DNA of 19,380 nucleotides from an uncultured Duganella sp. Lineage in GTDB: Bacteria; Pseudomonadota; Gammaproteobacteria; Burkholderiales; Burkholderiaceae. Position 1 is the first letter of the stretch. The number at the start of each line of letters is the position of its first letter. Below are positions 7,414-14,876 of the stretch, in pieces. The stretch is from the NCBI GenBank assembly GCA_946482635.1, contig CAMLSG010000092.1:1-19380 (forward strand). The letters are read 5' to 3'. The notes under the pieces are model-generated. The model was not told where the DNA came from, did no database searches, and saw nothing but the letters and a program-made list of their open reading frames with translations. A program made the translations under genes and the position numbers.

Positions 7414-9999
7414 ATGAAGCAAAAGAAAATCAGCCTGCTGGTGAAGTCGCTGTTCCTGATCCCTGCCATTCCTGCCGCCTTCGCGCAGCAGGCAGAAGAA
7501 CCGTCGATCCAGAAGGTCACCGTTTCCGGTATCCGCGCCTCGGTGCGCAGCGCCCTGAGCGTCAAGGAAAACTCCAACAGCATGGTGGAAGTCGTCGCTT
7601 CCGAAGACATCGGCAAGCTGCCGGACACCACCATCGCCGAGTCGCTGGCCCGCCTGCCTGGCCTGGCCGCAGGCCTGGATCGCGGCAACGCCAGCCAGAT
7701 CGTGGCGCGCGGCATGGGCGAGCGCTTCATCGGCGCTACCCTGAACGGCCGCGAACTGGCTTCGTCCGAGCCGAACCGCGCTGTGCGCTTCGAGCAGTTC
7801 CCGTCCGAATCGCTGTCCGGCGCGATCGTCTACAAGACTCAGAATGCGGACCTGGTGGAAGGCGGCGTCGCCTCCAGCATCGACCTGCAGACTGTGTCGC
7901 CGCTCAAATACAGCGGCCGCCAGGCGTCCCTGAAGGCCGACGCGCTGTACTACTCGGAAGCCCGCGACCTCGACACCAAATCGGTTCGCCCGCGCCTGGG
8001 CGGCATCTACATCGACCAGTACGCGGACAAGAACGTTGGCGTGGCGCTGGCCTTCAGCTACCAGAAGCAGCCGTCGGTGGAGAAGCGCAAGAACCACTGG
8101 GGCTTCAACGAAGACCATTCCGCCGACATCAACGGCGACGGCAAGGTAGACAAGACGCCATGGGGTTTCGAGACTGAACTCAAGCGCGGCACCAATGAGC
8201 GCGGCAGCGTGCTGGGCAAGGTGGAGTGGAAGGCCAGCCCGGATGCGATGATCACCGCCGACGTCTATTACGCCAAGAACAAGATCCGCGAACCGGCCAT
8301 GTCGCACTGGACCGGCGACCTTGGCAACTGGGATGGCTGGCAGAGCGCCAACTACTCGAACCTCGACATCCGCAACGGCTACGTTGTCGGGGCCACCGTC
8401 AACAACGTGGGCCTGACCACCAACAGCACGCTGTGGACGCAGGATATGGACAACCTGGCCGCGGGCCTGAACGGCAAGTTCAATGTCGGCGACTGGAAAG
8501 TGGATGCCGACATCGCCACTTCCTCGGCCGGCCGCGACAGCGCCTGGCGCGACGTACGCCAGTTCGCCCTGAACAACGGCACCATCAATTGGTCCTTCAC
8601 CGGCGACGAAACCCAGGACTTCAGCTTCAGCCACGATTCGGGCAACCCGGCCGCCTTCGGCAACCCGACCCTGTACGTGGACACCGACGGCCACGTTGAC
8701 GACCGCCTGAACTCCGCGCAACTGAGCGCATGGCGTCCGCTGGATGCGGGCATGGTGAGCCGCATCAAGTTCGGCGCGCGCTTCGCCGACCGCGAAAAGA
8801 AATACCACCAGACCACCTGGAACCTGGCTTCGAACAGCGCCATTCCGGCATCGGCCTACGAAACGGTCAATGTTTCCGGTTTCGCGCCATTCATCGTGCT
8901 GAAAGACTTCATGGGCTCCGCCACCAGCCTGTGGGGCGCAGATGCCTTCAGCCCGGATGGCCGCACCCCGACCGCGAACGACCTGCTGGCCGGCTGGAAG
9001 GTCAAGGAAAAGAACAGCAGCGTCTACGCCCAGGCCGACCTGGAAGGCGAATTGTTCGGCAAGACCTTCCGCGGCAATGCCGGCGTGCGCGTGGTGCACA
9101 CAAAGCAGACCGGTACCGGCATGGAGTCGATCAACGGCGCCGCGCCGACCCCGGCTGAAGGCGGGGCCTCGTACACCCGAGTGCTGCCCAGCATGAACCT
9201 GATCTTCAACCTGGACCAGGCGCAGAAGCAGCAAATTCGCTTCAGCGTGGCACGCGCCATGTCGCGTGCCCCGATGGATGAAATGCGCGCCTCGCGCCAG
9301 CTGGCAATCGACACCAATCCGGGTTCGCAGCAGCCGATCACCGGCAGCGCGGGCAATCCTGGGCTGCTGCCAATGATGTCCAACCAGGTCGACCTGTCGT
9401 GGCAGTACTACTTCGACAAAGGGTCGCTGGTGTCGGCTGGGGTGTTCTACAAGAAGGTGTCGGACTACATCGGCATCACCACCGACCACACCACCGTCAA
9501 CGGCCGCGCTGCGACCCTGACCCGTTCCGTGAACGGCGAGGGCGGCAACGTGCGGGGCCTGGAGCTGGTGGCGCAGCATGCCTTTACCGGCCTGCCGGCT
9601 CCGTTCGACGGCCTGGGCGTTGCTGCGAATTTCTCGTACAACGACAGCGACATCAAGGAATACACCAACAACTATCCGATGGTGGGCCTGATGAAGCGCA
9701 ATGGCGGCCTGACCCTGTGGTACGAGAAGGCGGGCTACGAGGCGCGTGTATCGGCCAACTACCACAGTGCCTTCGTGCGCATGCCGCGCTGGACCGCCGG
9801 CTACATGATCGAGAATCCGGCCGAGACCTACGTCTCCGCCAACTTCTCGAAGTGGCTGACCCCGCAGTTGCAGCTGCGCCTTGGCCTGGACAACATCACC
9901 AACCAGAAAGTGGTGGAGACCCAGTCCAACAATCCATACATGCAGAACGTGATGGAATATGGCCGCCGCTACAACCTGGGCCTGAGCTACAAGTTCTGA
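7414..9999 (+). CDS. TonB-dependent receptor, oligosaccharide type, full length
   Basis: This 861-residue outer-membrane protein has a signal peptide (1 to about 24, cleaved near AFA-QQA), a probable TonB box near IQKVTVSG, and a plug with EDIGKLPDTTIAESLARLPG. It carries the FEQFPSESLSGAIVYKT...DLVEGGVAS signature typical of the Xanthomonas/Caulobacter-type receptors (TIGR01782-like) often linked to carbohydrate use. The barrel ends in LGLSYKF with the terminal Phe. The leader from the symporter stop to the ATG is A-rich. Its GGAG (7396-7399) is an unusually long 14 bases from the ATG. The gene sits between a sugar symporter and a galactosidase with very short gaps, so galactosides are the likely cargo. 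It differs from the truncated receptor at 1-573, giving the locus two receptors. Confidence 0.94.
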   Translation: MKQKKISLLVKSLFLIPAIPAAFAQQAEEPSIQKVTVSGIRASVRSALSVKENSNSMVEVVASEDIGKLPDTTIAESLARLPGLAAGLDRGNASQIVARGMGERFIGATLNGRELASSEPNRAVRFEQFPSESLSGAIVYKTQNADLVEGGVASSIDLQTVSPLKYSGRQASLKADALYYSEARDLDTKSVRPRLGGIYIDQYADKNVGVALAFSYQKQPSVEKRKNHWGFNEDHSADINGDGKVDKTPWGFETELKRGTNERGSVLGKVEWKASPDAMITADVYYAKNKIREPAMSHWTGDLGNWDGWQSANYSNLDIRNGYVVGATVNNVGLTTNSTLWTQDMDNLAAGLNGKFNVGDWKVDADIATSSAGRDSAWRDVRQFALNNGTINWSFTGDETQDFSFSHDSGNPAAFGNPTLYVDTDGHVDDRLNSAQLSAWRPLDAGMVSRIKFGARFADREKKYHQTTWNLASNSAIPASAYETVNVSGFAPFIVLKDFMGSATSLWGADAFSPDGRTPTANDLLAGWKVKEKNSSVYAQADLEGELFGKTFRGNAGVRVVHTKQTGTGMESINGAAPTPAEGGASYTRVLPSMNLIFNLDQAQKQQIRFSVARAMSRAPMDEMRASRQLAIDTNPGSQQPITGSAGNPGLLPMMSNQVDLSWQYYFDKGSLVSAGVFYKKVSDYIGITTDHTTVNGRAATLTRSVNGEGGNVRGLELVAQHAFTGLPAPFDGLGVAANFSYNDSDIKEYTNNYPMVGLMKRNGGLTLWYEKAGYEARVSANYHSAFVRMPRWTAGYMIENPAETYVSANFSKWLTPQLQLRLGLDNITNQKVVETQSNNPYMQNVMEYGRRYNLGLSYKF

Positions 10000-10001
10000 T
10001 T

Positions 10002-10005
10002 GAGG
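10002..10005 (+). promoter_or_regulatory. Ribosome binding site deciding the GH35 start
   Basis: GAGG lies 7 bases before ATG 10013 but only 1 base before ATG 10007. Normal spacing favours 10013 as the true start. Confidence 0.5.
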
Positions 10006-10012
10006 CATGCCG

Positions 10013-12466
10013 ATGATCCGTAACACACTTTGCCTGGCTGCGATGGCGTTCGTTCACGCTGCCCAGGCCGCGCAGGGCCCTCAAGTGCTGGCTGTCGATG
10101 CCAGCACCCCCGCACCGGCGCCTTTGTCCGGCCATATCAAGATGGGCACGGCCGTCGCTCCCGGCGGCCATGTCCTTGGCATCAACAGCCGCTACCTGAC
10201 GCGCGACGGCCAGCCCTGGCTGCCGGTGATGGGTGAGTTCCACTACTCGCGCAGCCCGGCGGATAGCTGGGAGGCCGAGCTGTCCAAGATGAAGTCGGCC
10301 GGCATCAACGTGGTGGCCAGCTACATCATCTGGAACCACCACGAGGAAAAGGAAGGGAAGTTCAACTGGAGCGGCAACCGCGACCTGCGGCGCTTCATCC
10401 AGCTGGCCAACAAGGCCGGGCTGGAGGTGTGGATCCGCGTTGGCCCCTGGTCGCACGCGGAAGTGCGTTACGGCGGCATTCCCGACTGGGTGGTGGATTC
10501 CATGCCGACCCGCCAGGACGATCCGCAATACCTGAAATACGTGGACCGCTTCTACCGCGAGATTGCGAAACAGGTCGATGGCTTGCTGTGGAAGCAGGGC
10601 GGTCCCGTGATCGGCGCCCAGATCGAGAATGAATACAACCTGGCAGGCCCGGGCCGCGGCGCCCAGCACATCGCCACGCTGAAAGGCATGGCCGTGAAGG
10701 CCGGCATCGACGTGCCGTTCTACACGGTGACCGGCTGGGACCAGACCTTGTATCCGTCCGGCGAAGTGGTGCCGGTGTTCGGCGGCTACCAGGACGAACC
10801 GTGGGCCACCAGCAAGACCGAGCTGCCGCCGAAGGAAACCTACGCCTTCCGTTTCGACACGCGCGTCAGCGGGGACCTCGGCGCGCAAACCCGCGCCACC
10901 CAGCAAGGCACGGCGGAAACCGACATGGACCGCACGCCATTCCTGGGCGCGGAGTACGGCGCCGGGCTGCCGGCCATGTACCGCCGCCGCACGCTGGTAT
11001 CGCCGGACGATATCGCGTCGACCCTGCCAGTGCAGATGGGATCCGGCGTCAACCTGATGGGCTATTACATGTTCCATGGCGGCCGCAATCCGGTCGGCAT
11101 GACCACCATGGAAGAGAGCACGCGCACCGGCGGCTACAACGACACGCCTGCCATCAACTACGATTTCAATGCGCCGCTGGGCCCTGACGGCCAGCAGCGC
11201 GACGTGCTGGCTTACCTGCGCCCGTTCCACTACTTCATGAACGACTTCGGCGCGCGCCTGGCGCCGATGACGGTGCATAAGCCGTCGCTTGTGCCGGCCG
11301 ACCCGGCCGACTTGTCGGCGCCGCGCTGGTCGGTGCGCAGCAAGGGTGAACAGGCCTTCCTGTTCTATAACGGCCATGTGCGGCAATATGCGCTGCCGGC
11401 GCAGAAGCAGGTGCAGTTCGCGGTGAAGCTGGACGGGCAGGCAGTCACGCTGCCACGCCAGCCGGTCGATATCGCGGCCGGCAGCTACTTCTTCTGGCCG
11501 ATCAATTTCGATATGGACGGCTACCGCCTGCAATACGCCACCGTGCAGCCGGTAGCCCGGCTGGAGCGCGGCAAGGCGGGCAGCGTGTACGTGTTCGCGG
11601 CGCAGGACGGCATTGCGCCTGAGTTCGCGCTGGACGCGGCGGCCGGCGCCTGCCTCAAGACGCAGGGCCAGGTAGACAATGCAGGCGGCGGCGTGCTGGT
11701 GCAAGGCATCCAGCCCGGCCTCGATGCTGCGCTGACGCTGGACTGCGCCCGCAAGCGCCCGGTGACGGTGCTGGTCCTGTCGCAGCAGCAGGCGCGCCAG
11801 ATGGCGGTCGGCCAGTTGCAGGGCGAACGCCGCCTGGTCGTCAGCGACAGCCAGGTGCACTTTGCCAACGGCCGGCTGGTGTTGCGCTCCCAGGGCAAGC
11901 CAGCCTTTCGCGCGGCAGTATTCCCGGCCCTGCCGCTGCCGCTGAAGGGCAGCACGGCGCTGCAGGCGAGCGGCAAGGATGGGCTGTTCCAGGTTGTCGA
12001 GGCAACGCTGCCAAGCCAGGAAATGGCTGTCACCGCGCGCAAGTTGCGCGCCGCACAGCCAGTCCCTCCGATTAAAATTGGCGGCAACGCCAAGGCGGCA
12101 GTCCAGCCCGATGCGGAAGTCTTTGGCAATTCCGCAGCATGGGAACTGTCGCTGGGTACGACCCGTCCGAAAGGAGTCGACGGCGCCCTGCTGGAAATTG
12201 ATTTTGTCGGCGACGTGGCCCGGCTGTTCGACGGCACGCGCATGGTGGACGATTGGTATTACAACGGCCAGCTTTGGCAGTTCGGCTTGAGCAACCTGCC
12301 GGCGCGCGAACGTGCTGCGCTGACGCTGACTGTGCTGCCGTTGCGCGCTGACGCCCCGATCTACCTGCCGAAAGAACACCGTCCCGCGTTTAACGGGCAG
12401 GCGCAGATAGCGGAACTGCGCAGCGTCAAGGTCACGCCGGTGTATCGTGTAGAAATTGGCCGCTGA
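10013..12466 (+). CDS. Large exported GH35 beta-galactosidase
   Basis: This is an 817-residue protein from ATG 10013 (819 from the in-frame ATG 10007). The later start is preferred for its GAGG spacing. A signal peptide spans about residues 1-19 (AQA). GH35 catalytic-domain marks include GEFHYSR (74-80), the SYIIWNHHE segment, RVGPWSHAE and QIENEY with the acid/base at E207. E314 in FLGAEYGAG is the best nucleophile candidate, although the segment departs from the classical motif. The C-terminal half is beta-sandwich-like and contains DDWYYNGQLW, recalling the GH35 jelly-roll. It is longer than and unlike the two DUF5597-type enzymes, so it probably cuts a different linkage or acts on larger galactosides. 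It follows the receptor stop by 13 bases and precedes the sugar dehydrogenase by 13 bases, which points to an operon. Confidence 0.9.
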   Translation: MIRNTLCLAAMAFVHAAQAAQGPQVLAVDASTPAPAPLSGHIKMGTAVAPGGHVLGINSRYLTRDGQPWLPVMGEFHYSRSPADSWEAELSKMKSAGINVVASYIIWNHHEEKEGKFNWSGNRDLRRFIQLANKAGLEVWIRVGPWSHAEVRYGGIPDWVVDSMPTRQDDPQYLKYVDRFYREIAKQVDGLLWKQGGPVIGAQIENEYNLAGPGRGAQHIATLKGMAVKAGIDVPFYTVTGWDQTLYPSGEVVPVFGGYQDEPWATSKTELPPKETYAFRFDTRVSGDLGAQTRATQQGTAETDMDRTPFLGAEYGAGLPAMYRRRTLVSPDDIASTLPVQMGSGVNLMGYYMFHGGRNPVGMTTMEESTRTGGYNDTPAINYDFNAPLGPDGQQRDVLAYLRPFHYFMNDFGARLAPMTVHKPSLVPADPADLSAPRWSVRSKGEQAFLFYNGHVRQYALPAQKQVQFAVKLDGQAVTLPRQPVDIAAGSYFFWPINFDMDGYRLQYATVQPVARLERGKAGSVYVFAAQDGIAPEFALDAAAGACLKTQGQVDNAGGGVLVQGIQPGLDAALTLDCARKRPVTVLVLSQQQARQMAVGQLQGERRLVVSDSQVHFANGRLVLRSQGKPAFRAAVFPALPLPLKGSTALQASGKDGLFQVVEATLPSQEMAVTARKLRAAQPVPPIKIGGNAKAAVQPDAEVFGNSAAWELSLGTTRPKGVDGALLEIDFVGDVARLFDGTRMVDDWYYNGQLWQFGLSNLPARERAALTLTVLPLRADAPIYLPKEHRPAFNGQAQIAELRSVKVTPVYRVEIGR

Positions 12467-12468
12467 AC

Positions 12469-12472
12469 GGAG
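12469..12472 (+). promoter_or_regulatory. Ribosome binding site deciding the dehydrogenase start
   Basis: GGAG is 7 bases upstream of ATG 12480. The frame is open back to an alternative start at 12456 inside the previous gene, but this site makes 12480 the better choice. Confidence 0.65.
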
Positions 12473-12479
12473 TTTGAAT

Positions 12480-13406
12480 ATGGCATTGAAAATTGGTCTC
12501 GTTGGCTTGGGCAAGATTGCAGTCGACCAGCATATCCCCGCGATTCGCGGCAACAAGGGCCTCGAACTGGTGGCTGGCTGCTCGCCGGCCAGTGCGCCGG
12601 AAGGCGTGCTGCGTTACCCGGACATGGGCAGCATGCTGGCCGCCCATCCTGAAATCGAAGCGGTGGCGATCTGCACCCCGCCACAAGTGCGGCACAAGCT
12701 CGCCTGCGAGGCGATTGCGGCCGGCAAGCACGTATTCTTGGAAAAGCCGCCAGCGGCAACGCTGGGCGAGGCCGCGTCCATCGCCGCCATGGCGGCGCAG
12801 CATGGCGTGACGGCGCTGGCAGGCTGGCATTCGCGCTTCGCACCCGGCGTGGAAAGTGCCCGCAACTGGATGCTGGCGCGGCCTATCAAGTCCATCCAGA
12901 TCCGCTGGAAGGAAAACGTGCGGCAATGGCACCCGGGCCAGAAATGGATCTTCGAGGCAGGCGGCATGGGCGTGTTCGATCCCGGCATTAACGCCTTGTC
13001 GATCCTGACGCACCTGTTGGGGGGCTATGCGCTGGTGCGCAAGGCAGTCCTGCACGTGCCGTCGAATTGCAGCGCGCCGATCCAGGCTGAGTTGGAGATG
13101 GCGAGTGAACGCGGCGTTCCGATCGATGCGGAGTTCGATTTCCTGCAGACGGGCCAGCAGACCTGGAGCATCTTCGTGGAGTCGGCGGCTGGCGATACCA
13201 TGGCCCTGCATTTGGGCGGCCGCATCATGGAAGTGAACGGCAAGGTAGTACTGGACGAGCCGGAGCGCGAATACCCTTCGATGTACGAGCATTTCCGGCG
13301 CCTGGTAGCCAGCAAGAGTTCCGACGTCGATTTCACTCCGCTACAGGCGGTCGCGGATGCCTTCCTGGTTGGCAAACTGACGAGCGCTGAACCGTATATT
13401 GAGTAG
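12480..13406 (+). CDS. D-galactose/L-arabinose 1-dehydrogenase-like Gfo/Idh/MocA oxidoreductase
   Basis: This 308-residue cytoplasmic protein has an N-terminal Rossmann motif, GLVGLGKIAVDQH (6-18), very like the galactose/arabinose 1-dehydrogenases of Azospirillum and relatives. It also has the LEKPP motif with K89, and GVFDPGIN with D167 and N171, matching the catalytic Asp/Asn positions I recall for Azospirillum AraA (D168/N172). The expected reaction is NAD(P)-dependent oxidation of D-galactose to D-galactono-lactone, the first step of the De Ley-Doudoroff route. L-arabinose is an alternative substrate, since family members accept both. It is the last gene of the symporter-receptor-GH35 operon and converges with a small gene ending 10 bases further on. 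No lactonase, dehydratase or aldolase of the route is in the window. Confidence 0.85.
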   Translation: MALKIGLVGLGKIAVDQHIPAIRGNKGLELVAGCSPASAPEGVLRYPDMGSMLAAHPEIEAVAICTPPQVRHKLACEAIAAGKHVFLEKPPAATLGEAASIAAMAAQHGVTALAGWHSRFAPGVESARNWMLARPIKSIQIRWKENVRQWHPGQKWIFEAGGMGVFDPGINALSILTHLLGGYALVRKAVLHVPSNCSAPIQAELEMASERGVPIDAEFDFLQTGQQTWSIFVESAAGDTMALHLGGRIMEVNGKVVLDEPEREYPSMYEHFRRLVASKSSDVDFTPLQAVADAFLVGKLTSAEPYIE

Positions 13407-13416
13407 GCGAACCAGG

Positions 13417-13665
13417 TCAATACAGGCCGAAGATCCTGCCGGACAGTCCCAGGATCATTGAAGTATTGACCAGGGTTAGCCCGACCATCCAGCGCATGTT
13501 GGCGCTGGCTTCCTTGCGCTGTGCGTCAAGGCTGGCCCGCAGTTCGGCGAGGCCGTTGTCGGTATGCTGCCTCAAGCGTTCGACGGCGTCGTAGAGCCGG
13601 TCTATGTCCTTTTTGATAGTATCCACAAGTGCCTCGACCTTGGCAATTCGTTCGTCATAGTCCAT
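13417..13665 (-). CDS. Small coiled-coil protein with C-terminal membrane segment
   Basis: This 82-residue protein is of unknown function. Residues 1 to about 55 are charged, with a heptad-like pattern (KVEALVDTIKKDIDRLYDAV). Residues 58-76 (MRWMVGLTLVNTSMILGLS) form one hydrophobic segment, followed by a short tail. The shape, a cytoplasmic coiled coil anchored by one C-terminal helix, is shared with XhlA-like small proteins and many unnamed proteobacterial ORFs; no homology is claimed. GGAGG on the minus strand (13671-13675) stands 5 bases before the ATG, so the start is well supported. It converges with the galactose dehydrogenase and diverges from the disordered-protein gene at 13850. Confidence 0.75.
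   Translation of the reverse strand: MDYDERIAKVEALVDTIKKDIDRLYDAVERLRQHTDNGLAELRASLDAQRKEASANMRWMVGLTLVNTSMILGLSGRIFGLY
13432..13456. other. Stem-loop near convergent gene ends
   Basis: GATCCTG (13432-13438) pairs with CAGGATC (13450-13456). GGA/TCC extends the stem inside after a 2-base bulge, and the loop is CAG. It lies 26 bases beyond the dehydrogenase stop, within the last codons of the opposite gene. It has no T-tract, so a rho-independent terminator is doubtful. It may protect mRNA ends or simply be coding sequence. Confidence 0.3.
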
Positions 13666-13849
13666 GGGCGCCTCCGCAATGAATAATCTCGACTTTGCGG
13701 TCTGCCGGTTGGACCGGTATTGAGATTTGACAGAAGTCTGTGAAAAAAGTTCCTAGGCCTTGTCCTACAAAACTGCTTGCTCCGCGCCGATAGTTGCGGT
13801 GCGGGCAGCGGCGCACCATGTGCCCATGATACGTTCGAAGGAGAGAACG
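13666..13849. promoter_or_regulatory. Divergent intergenic region between two small genes
   Basis: This 184-base region should hold promoters for both the 82-aa and the 115-aa genes. TTGACA at 13727-13732 on the plus strand is a perfect -35 hexamer, but the bases 17 further on (TTCCTA) make a poor -10. ACAGA-AG-TCTGT (13730-13741) and GGTGCG-N8-CGCACC (13798-13817) are small dyads. None is strong enough to call an operator. Confidence 0.3.
13838..13843 (+). promoter_or_regulatory. Ribosome binding site deciding the 115-aa gene start
   Basis: AAGGAG ends 6 bases before ATG 13850. The same frame is open further upstream to 13760, but this near-ideal site fixes the start at 13850. Confidence 0.7.
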
Positions 13850-14197
13850 ATGAGCACAAGTAAGGAGAAAATGAACCCGATCGCGCCCGACAGCCTGAAG
13901 GCGCGTGCGCCTGGCGTCGAACCCGGCAACGAGCAGCGCGGCGAAACGCTGCAGCGGGATACGGACGGGGTAGGCGAGCGGGGCGGCGTGGCCAGCCAGC
14001 AGACCGGCTGGGCGGCGCGCCAGTCGGCGGAACGGATGCGCCAGCGGAGCGACACCGCCAATGCGGAAAGCACCGGCGGCGGCCTGCAGCAGGACCAGCA
14101 TGCCGGCTCGCAGGAGTCGGCCACCGGCCCTGCCGGCAAGCGTCAGACCGACGAAGCGCGGCCCAAGCTTTCGCGGGCGCGCGAGTTGGACAAGTAG
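13850..14197 (+). CDS. Hydrophilic, probably disordered protein of unknown function
   Basis: This 115-residue protein is rich in Gln, Glu, Arg, Gly, Ala, Ser and Thr. It has no Cys, Phe or Tyr, a single Trp, and no hydrophobic core, signal peptide or membrane segment. It is expected to be intrinsically disordered and cytoplasmic. This composition is seen in small stress or desiccation proteins, but no family is recognised. GC-rich third positions and an ideal AAGGAG site support a real gene. Its last 55 bases overlap, on the opposite strand, the 3' end of the isochorismatase-family gene. A composite hairpin covers its stop codon. The long minus-strand frame across it lacks a comparable ribosome site and is judged a shadow. 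Confidence 0.65.
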   Translation: MSTSKEKMNPIAPDSLKARAPGVEPGNEQRGETLQRDTDGVGERGGVASQQTGWAARQSAERMRQRSDTANAESTGGGLQQDQHAGSQESATGPAGKRQTDEARPKLSRARELDK

Positions 14198-14778
14198 ATA
14201 TTGTCCTTCGACAGCGCGCGGTTGGCGCTGACGGCGTCGGCCCAATCGCGCGTGGTCGTCACGGCGGCGAAGTTGGAATGGAATACCACGCTGAATATGC
14301 GATGGATCTCTTCCGCCGTGGCTCGGCCGGCTGCGTTCTCGTACGGCAGCGAACCGGTGGCATCGGACAGGTATTCCACGGCCAGCCCCATATGCGCAGC
14401 CTCGATGATGGTTGAGGCATTGCAGTTGTGGGTCATGTAGCCCGCAATCGCCAGGGTGTCGATCTTGTTATCGGCCAGCCATTGCGCGAGGCCGGTGCCG
14501 GTGAAGCTGCTGGCCAGCTTTTTATTGACGACATAATCGGCGCCCAGCGCTGCGACTTCCGGATGCAGTTGCCAGCCGTCGGAGCCAACGGCAAAGACCG
14601 GTGCGCCGGCTGGCGTGTCGTGCTGCACCACCACCACAGGTACGCCGCTTTCGCGCGCCACCTTCATGGCCTGCACAATATTCGGCAGCGATTGCTCGAC
14701 CGGCGGGTATTCGATCGGCAGCTTGCCGGTGAAGTATTCGTTCTGTACGTCGATCACGATCAGGGCGCGGCGTGGCAT
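14143..14778 (-). CDS. Isochorismatase-family cysteine hydrolase
   Basis: This 211-residue cytoplasmic enzyme has the family triad: D10 in IVIDVQNEYF, K86 in NKKLASSF and C119 in MTHNCNAST. The second and third segments match the family's K-xxx-S-x-F and C-loop patterns. Members hydrolyse amide or vinyl-ether bonds (nicotinamidase, N-carbamoylsarcosine amidase, isochorismatase, ureidoacrylate types); the substrate here is unknown. ATG 14778 is preferred over the longer frame to 14850, because GGAGG (14786-14790 on the minus strand) is 7 bases away and the protein then begins right at the first beta-strand. About 24 C-terminal residues extend past the expected domain end and lie antisense to the disordered-protein gene. 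It is divergent from a GlxA-type regulator, its probable controller. Confidence 0.88.
   Translation of the reverse strand: MPRRALIVIDVQNEYFTGKLPIEYPPVEQSLPNIVQAMKVARESGVPVVVVQHDTPAGAPVFAVGSDGWQLHPEVAALGADYVVNKKLASSFTGTGLAQWLADNKIDTLAIAGYMTHNCNASTIIEAAHMGLAVEYLSDATGSLPYENAAGRATAEEIHRIFSVVFHSNFAAVTTTRDWADAVSANRALSKDNIYLSNSRARESLGRASSV
14178..14220. other. Composite stem-loop across the overlap of two convergent genes
   Basis: The inner stem is GGACAA (14188-14193) with TTGTCC (14201-14206), with a 7-base loop holding the TAG stop of the 115-aa gene. The outer stem is CGCGCG (14178-14183) with CGCGCG (14215-14220), separated by an internal loop. There is no T-tract. It could be a bidirectional 3'-end structure; chance in GC-rich coding DNA cannot be excluded for the outer stem. 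Confidence 0.35.
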
Positions 14779-14785
14779 GGTATTT

Positions 14786-14790
14786 CCTCC
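14786..14790 (-). promoter_or_regulatory. Ribosome binding site deciding the hydrolase start
   Basis: GGAGG on the minus strand is 7 bases before ATG 14778 and rules against the longer in-frame start at 14850. Confidence 0.7.
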
Positions 14791-14815
14791 GTTTGGGTTG
14801 TTGATGGGATCCATT

Positions 14816-14828
14816 GTGCGGTCCGCAC
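14816..14828. promoter_or_regulatory. Palindromic candidate operator between hydrolase and regulator
   Basis: GTGCGG-T-CCGCAC is a perfect 13-base palindrome midway in the 98-base divergent intergenic region, 38 bases from the hydrolase ATG and 49 from the regulator ATG. It is a good candidate site for the GlxA-type regulator to act on both genes. That assignment is inferred from position and symmetry. Confidence 0.45.
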
Positions 14829-14864
14829 CGATTTCGTGATAGTGGCCCAAGAGACAACATGCGA

Positions 14865-14870
14865 TATAAT
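14865..14870 (+). promoter_or_regulatory. -10 promoter element (TATAAT) of the regulator gene
   Basis: This is a perfect TATAAT hexamer in GC-rich DNA. The expected transcription start, 6-7 bases downstream, falls on or next to ATG 14877, so the mRNA may be leaderless. No good -35 hexamer is seen 16-18 bases upstream (GTGGCC at the 17-base spacing), so an activator may be needed. Confidence 0.5.
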
Positions 14871-14876
14871 CGGGCC

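Noticed and set aside
7381..10026. 881-codon minus-strand frame opposite the full-length receptor
   Set aside because: Its length reflects few stop codons on the complement of GC-rich coding DNA. The plus strand has a signal peptide, plug and barrel signatures; the minus frame has no recognisable domain.
9896..12556. 886-codon minus-strand frame opposite the large GH35 gene
   Set aside because: It is a shadow frame spanning three real plus-strand genes, with no ribosome site or motif.
13727..13755. TTGACA-based promoter for the 115-aa gene
   Set aside because: The -35 hexamer is perfect, but at normal spacing only TTCCTA is found. It is too weak to call as a promoter, so it is noted only within the intergenic entry.
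13655..14245. 196-codon minus-strand frame across the 115-aa gene
   Set aside because: It overlaps the 3' part of the hydrolase gene in the same direction and the whole disordered-protein gene, and lacks a ribosome site. The plus strand has AAGGAG at ideal spacing.
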